Shown piece by piece: positions 6,285-7,089 of a DNA stretch of 7,089 nucleotides (the stretch's first letter is position 1; each line of letters opens with the position of its first letter). The translations under genes were made by a program, and so were the position numbers. The notes beneath the pieces are model-generated. The model was given only the letters and a program-made list of their open reading frames with translations, was not told the DNA's origin and ran no database searches. The DNA is from Nitrospira sp. (GTDB lineage Bacteria > Nitrospirota > Nitrospiria > Nitrospirales > Nitrospiraceae): assembly GCA_025361385.1 (NCBI GenBank), contig JANYAJ010000185.1, positions 1-7,089 on the forward strand. The letters are read 5' to 3'.

Positions 6285-6317
6285 TCAGGCTGACAGAGCC
6301 CGTGACTCTGTGACTGA
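6285..6317 (-). terminator. Weak hairpin between the peroxidase and DUF1264 genes
   Basis: ACAGAG (6293-6298) and CTCTGT (6306-6311) pair around a 7-nt loop. TCAG (6285-6288) and CTGA (6314-6317) can extend the stem past a small internal loop. There is no T-run on the minus strand, so intrinsic termination is doubtful. The rest of the 118-bp gap (6233-6350) should hold a promoter or leader for the DUF1264 gene, but no convincing -35/-10 pair was found. Confidence 0.28.
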
Positions 6318-6350
6318 CTATGGGAGTCATTGGGGCCCAAAAGGATTCAT

Positions 6351-7089
6351 CTAATTTTTAGGAATTTTGGGGAGCTGAAATGGAATCGGTTCCCCGGTCA
6401 GAGCCTTTAAAAATGCCACGAGATCGGCCTTCTCTTCGGAAGTCAGGTTGAGCGGTTTGACGGAAGGGCTCAGAGTCGCATTGGCTCCGCCACCCGCATT
6501 GAGAAACTCCACCACTTCTTCGAGCGTCTTGAAAGCTCCGTCATGCATGTAAGGAGCGGTCTCGATAATGCTCCGCAGCGTCGGCGTCTTGAAGGCGCCT
6601 TTGTCTTTTTCCGCTTTGGTCACATAGTAGCGCCCCAGATCCTCTTTCAGCGGCCCGACTTGAGGGACGCCGAGATTGTGGAATTGGTTGTCGGTGAAGT
6701 TCGGCCCGTTGTGACAGAGGATGCAGCGGGCCTTGCCTTTGAACAGGGCCATCCCTCGCACGGCGGATTCATCCATCGCCTTCGCGTCACCGGCCACGTA
6801 TTTGTCGAAAGAAGAATTCGTAGAAATGATCGTGCGCTCATAGGCGGCAATCGCCTCAGCAAGCCCCTGCAGATTGACCTCGCTCCCCAAAACAGTTCGG
6901 AACTGCTGCTGGTAGCCCTTGACCTTGCTCAGCTTACTGACGACATGTTCGTGCGTCTCGCCCATCTCGATCGGATTCTGGATCGGCCCGATGGCCTGTT
7001 CTTCCAGCGAGCGGGCTCGGCCATCCCAGAATTGCAGATGATTGAATGCCGTATTATAGACCGTGGGAGACTGACGCCCACCCACACCG
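6351..7089 (-). CDS. Di-heme cytochrome c peroxidase / MauG family protein, C-terminal part
   Basis: The gene continues past the window edge. The GTG at 7085 is an internal Val codon (GVGGRQSPTVYN) and not a start. About 246 residues remain of a family usually 320-400 aa long, so the N-terminal signal peptide and the first (peroxidatic) heme lie outside. Visible here: RQSPTVYN and FWDGRARSLEEQAIGPI, the conserved segment between the hemes; the second heme motif CILCH (bases 6711-6725); the link GRYYVTKAEKDKGAFKTPTLR; and PYMHDGAF, whose Met (6546-6548) is the usual distal ligand of the electron-entry heme. EEVVEFLNAGG and LTSEEKADLVAFLKALTG close the domain. Bacterial cytochrome c peroxidases reduce periplasmic H2O2 using cytochrome c; MauG relatives instead oxidise protein residues. 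The KTPTLR and PYMHDG motifs favour the peroxidase branch. The monoheme cytochrome encoded two genes downstream is a possible electron donor. Confidence 0.93.
   Translation of the reverse strand, partial: GVGGRQSPTVYNTAFNHLQFWDGRARSLEEQAIGPIQNPIEMGETHEHVVSKLSKVKGYQQQFRTVLGSEVNLQGLAEAIAAYERTIISTNSSFDKYVAGDAKAMDESAVRGMALFKGKARCILCHNGPNFTDNQFHNLGVPQVGPLKEDLGRYYVTKAEKDKGAFKTPTLRSIIETAPYMHDGAFKTLEEVVEFLNAGGGANATLSPSVKPLNLTSEEKADLVAFLKALTGEPIPFQLPKIPKN

Noticed and set aside
7083..7085. GTG as a true start of the peroxidase
   Set aside because: The frame is open to the window edge, and the family needs an upstream signal peptide and first heme domain; this is an internal Val.
1..7089. CRISPR arrays, tRNA or rRNA genes, IS ends, long direct repeats
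   Set aside because: No regularly spaced repeats, cloverleaf-like segments, transposase motifs or paired terminal repeats were found by eye on either strand.

Overview
The window looks like chromosomal DNA of a Gram-negative, respiring bacterium. It encodes an outer-membrane beta-barrel with a C-terminal Phe, two exported c-type cytochromes and a probable lipoprotein. GC content is moderately high and Shine-Dalgarno (SD) sites are mostly clear. The gene mix and protein style recall Nitrospira/Nitrospirota, but that is an impression from reading, not a database result. I see no tRNA, rRNA, IS element, CRISPR array or phage gene.

Left part (1-3986), lipid and central metabolism. The 3' end of a FadD-like acyl-CoA synthetase (+) meets an FAD-dependent L-2-hydroxyglutarate oxidase-like gene (-), and their stop codons share the bases CTAG. 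A 140-bp divergent intergenic region separates the oxidase gene from a patatin-like phospholipase (+). The phospholipase is followed 45 bp later by a glycerophosphodiester phosphodiesterase (+). Patatin and phosphodiesterase form a plausible two-step phospholipid breakdown pair: deacylation, then release of glycerol-3-phosphate. The acyl-CoA synthetase could reactivate the freed fatty acids.

Middle (3987-4154). This is a short convergent gap. On the minus strand it holds coding-like sequence split over two frames, possibly a decayed or frameshifted small gene.

Right part (4155-7089), envelope and redox genes, all on the minus strand. In transcription order they are the C-terminal part of a di-heme cytochrome c peroxidase/MauG-family protein, a DUF1264 (oil-body-associated-protein family) probable lipoprotein, a monoheme cytochrome c, and an outer-membrane beta-barrel protein. 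The last two overlap by GTGA and are probably translationally coupled. A strong 9-bp hairpin separates the DUF1264 gene from the cytochrome/barrel pair. All four products are predicted to be exported, so this side looks like a periplasm/outer-membrane electron-transfer or peroxide-handling neighbourhood. The most interesting candidate system is the coupled cytochrome-barrel pair, with the DUF1264 lipoprotein and peroxidase upstream.
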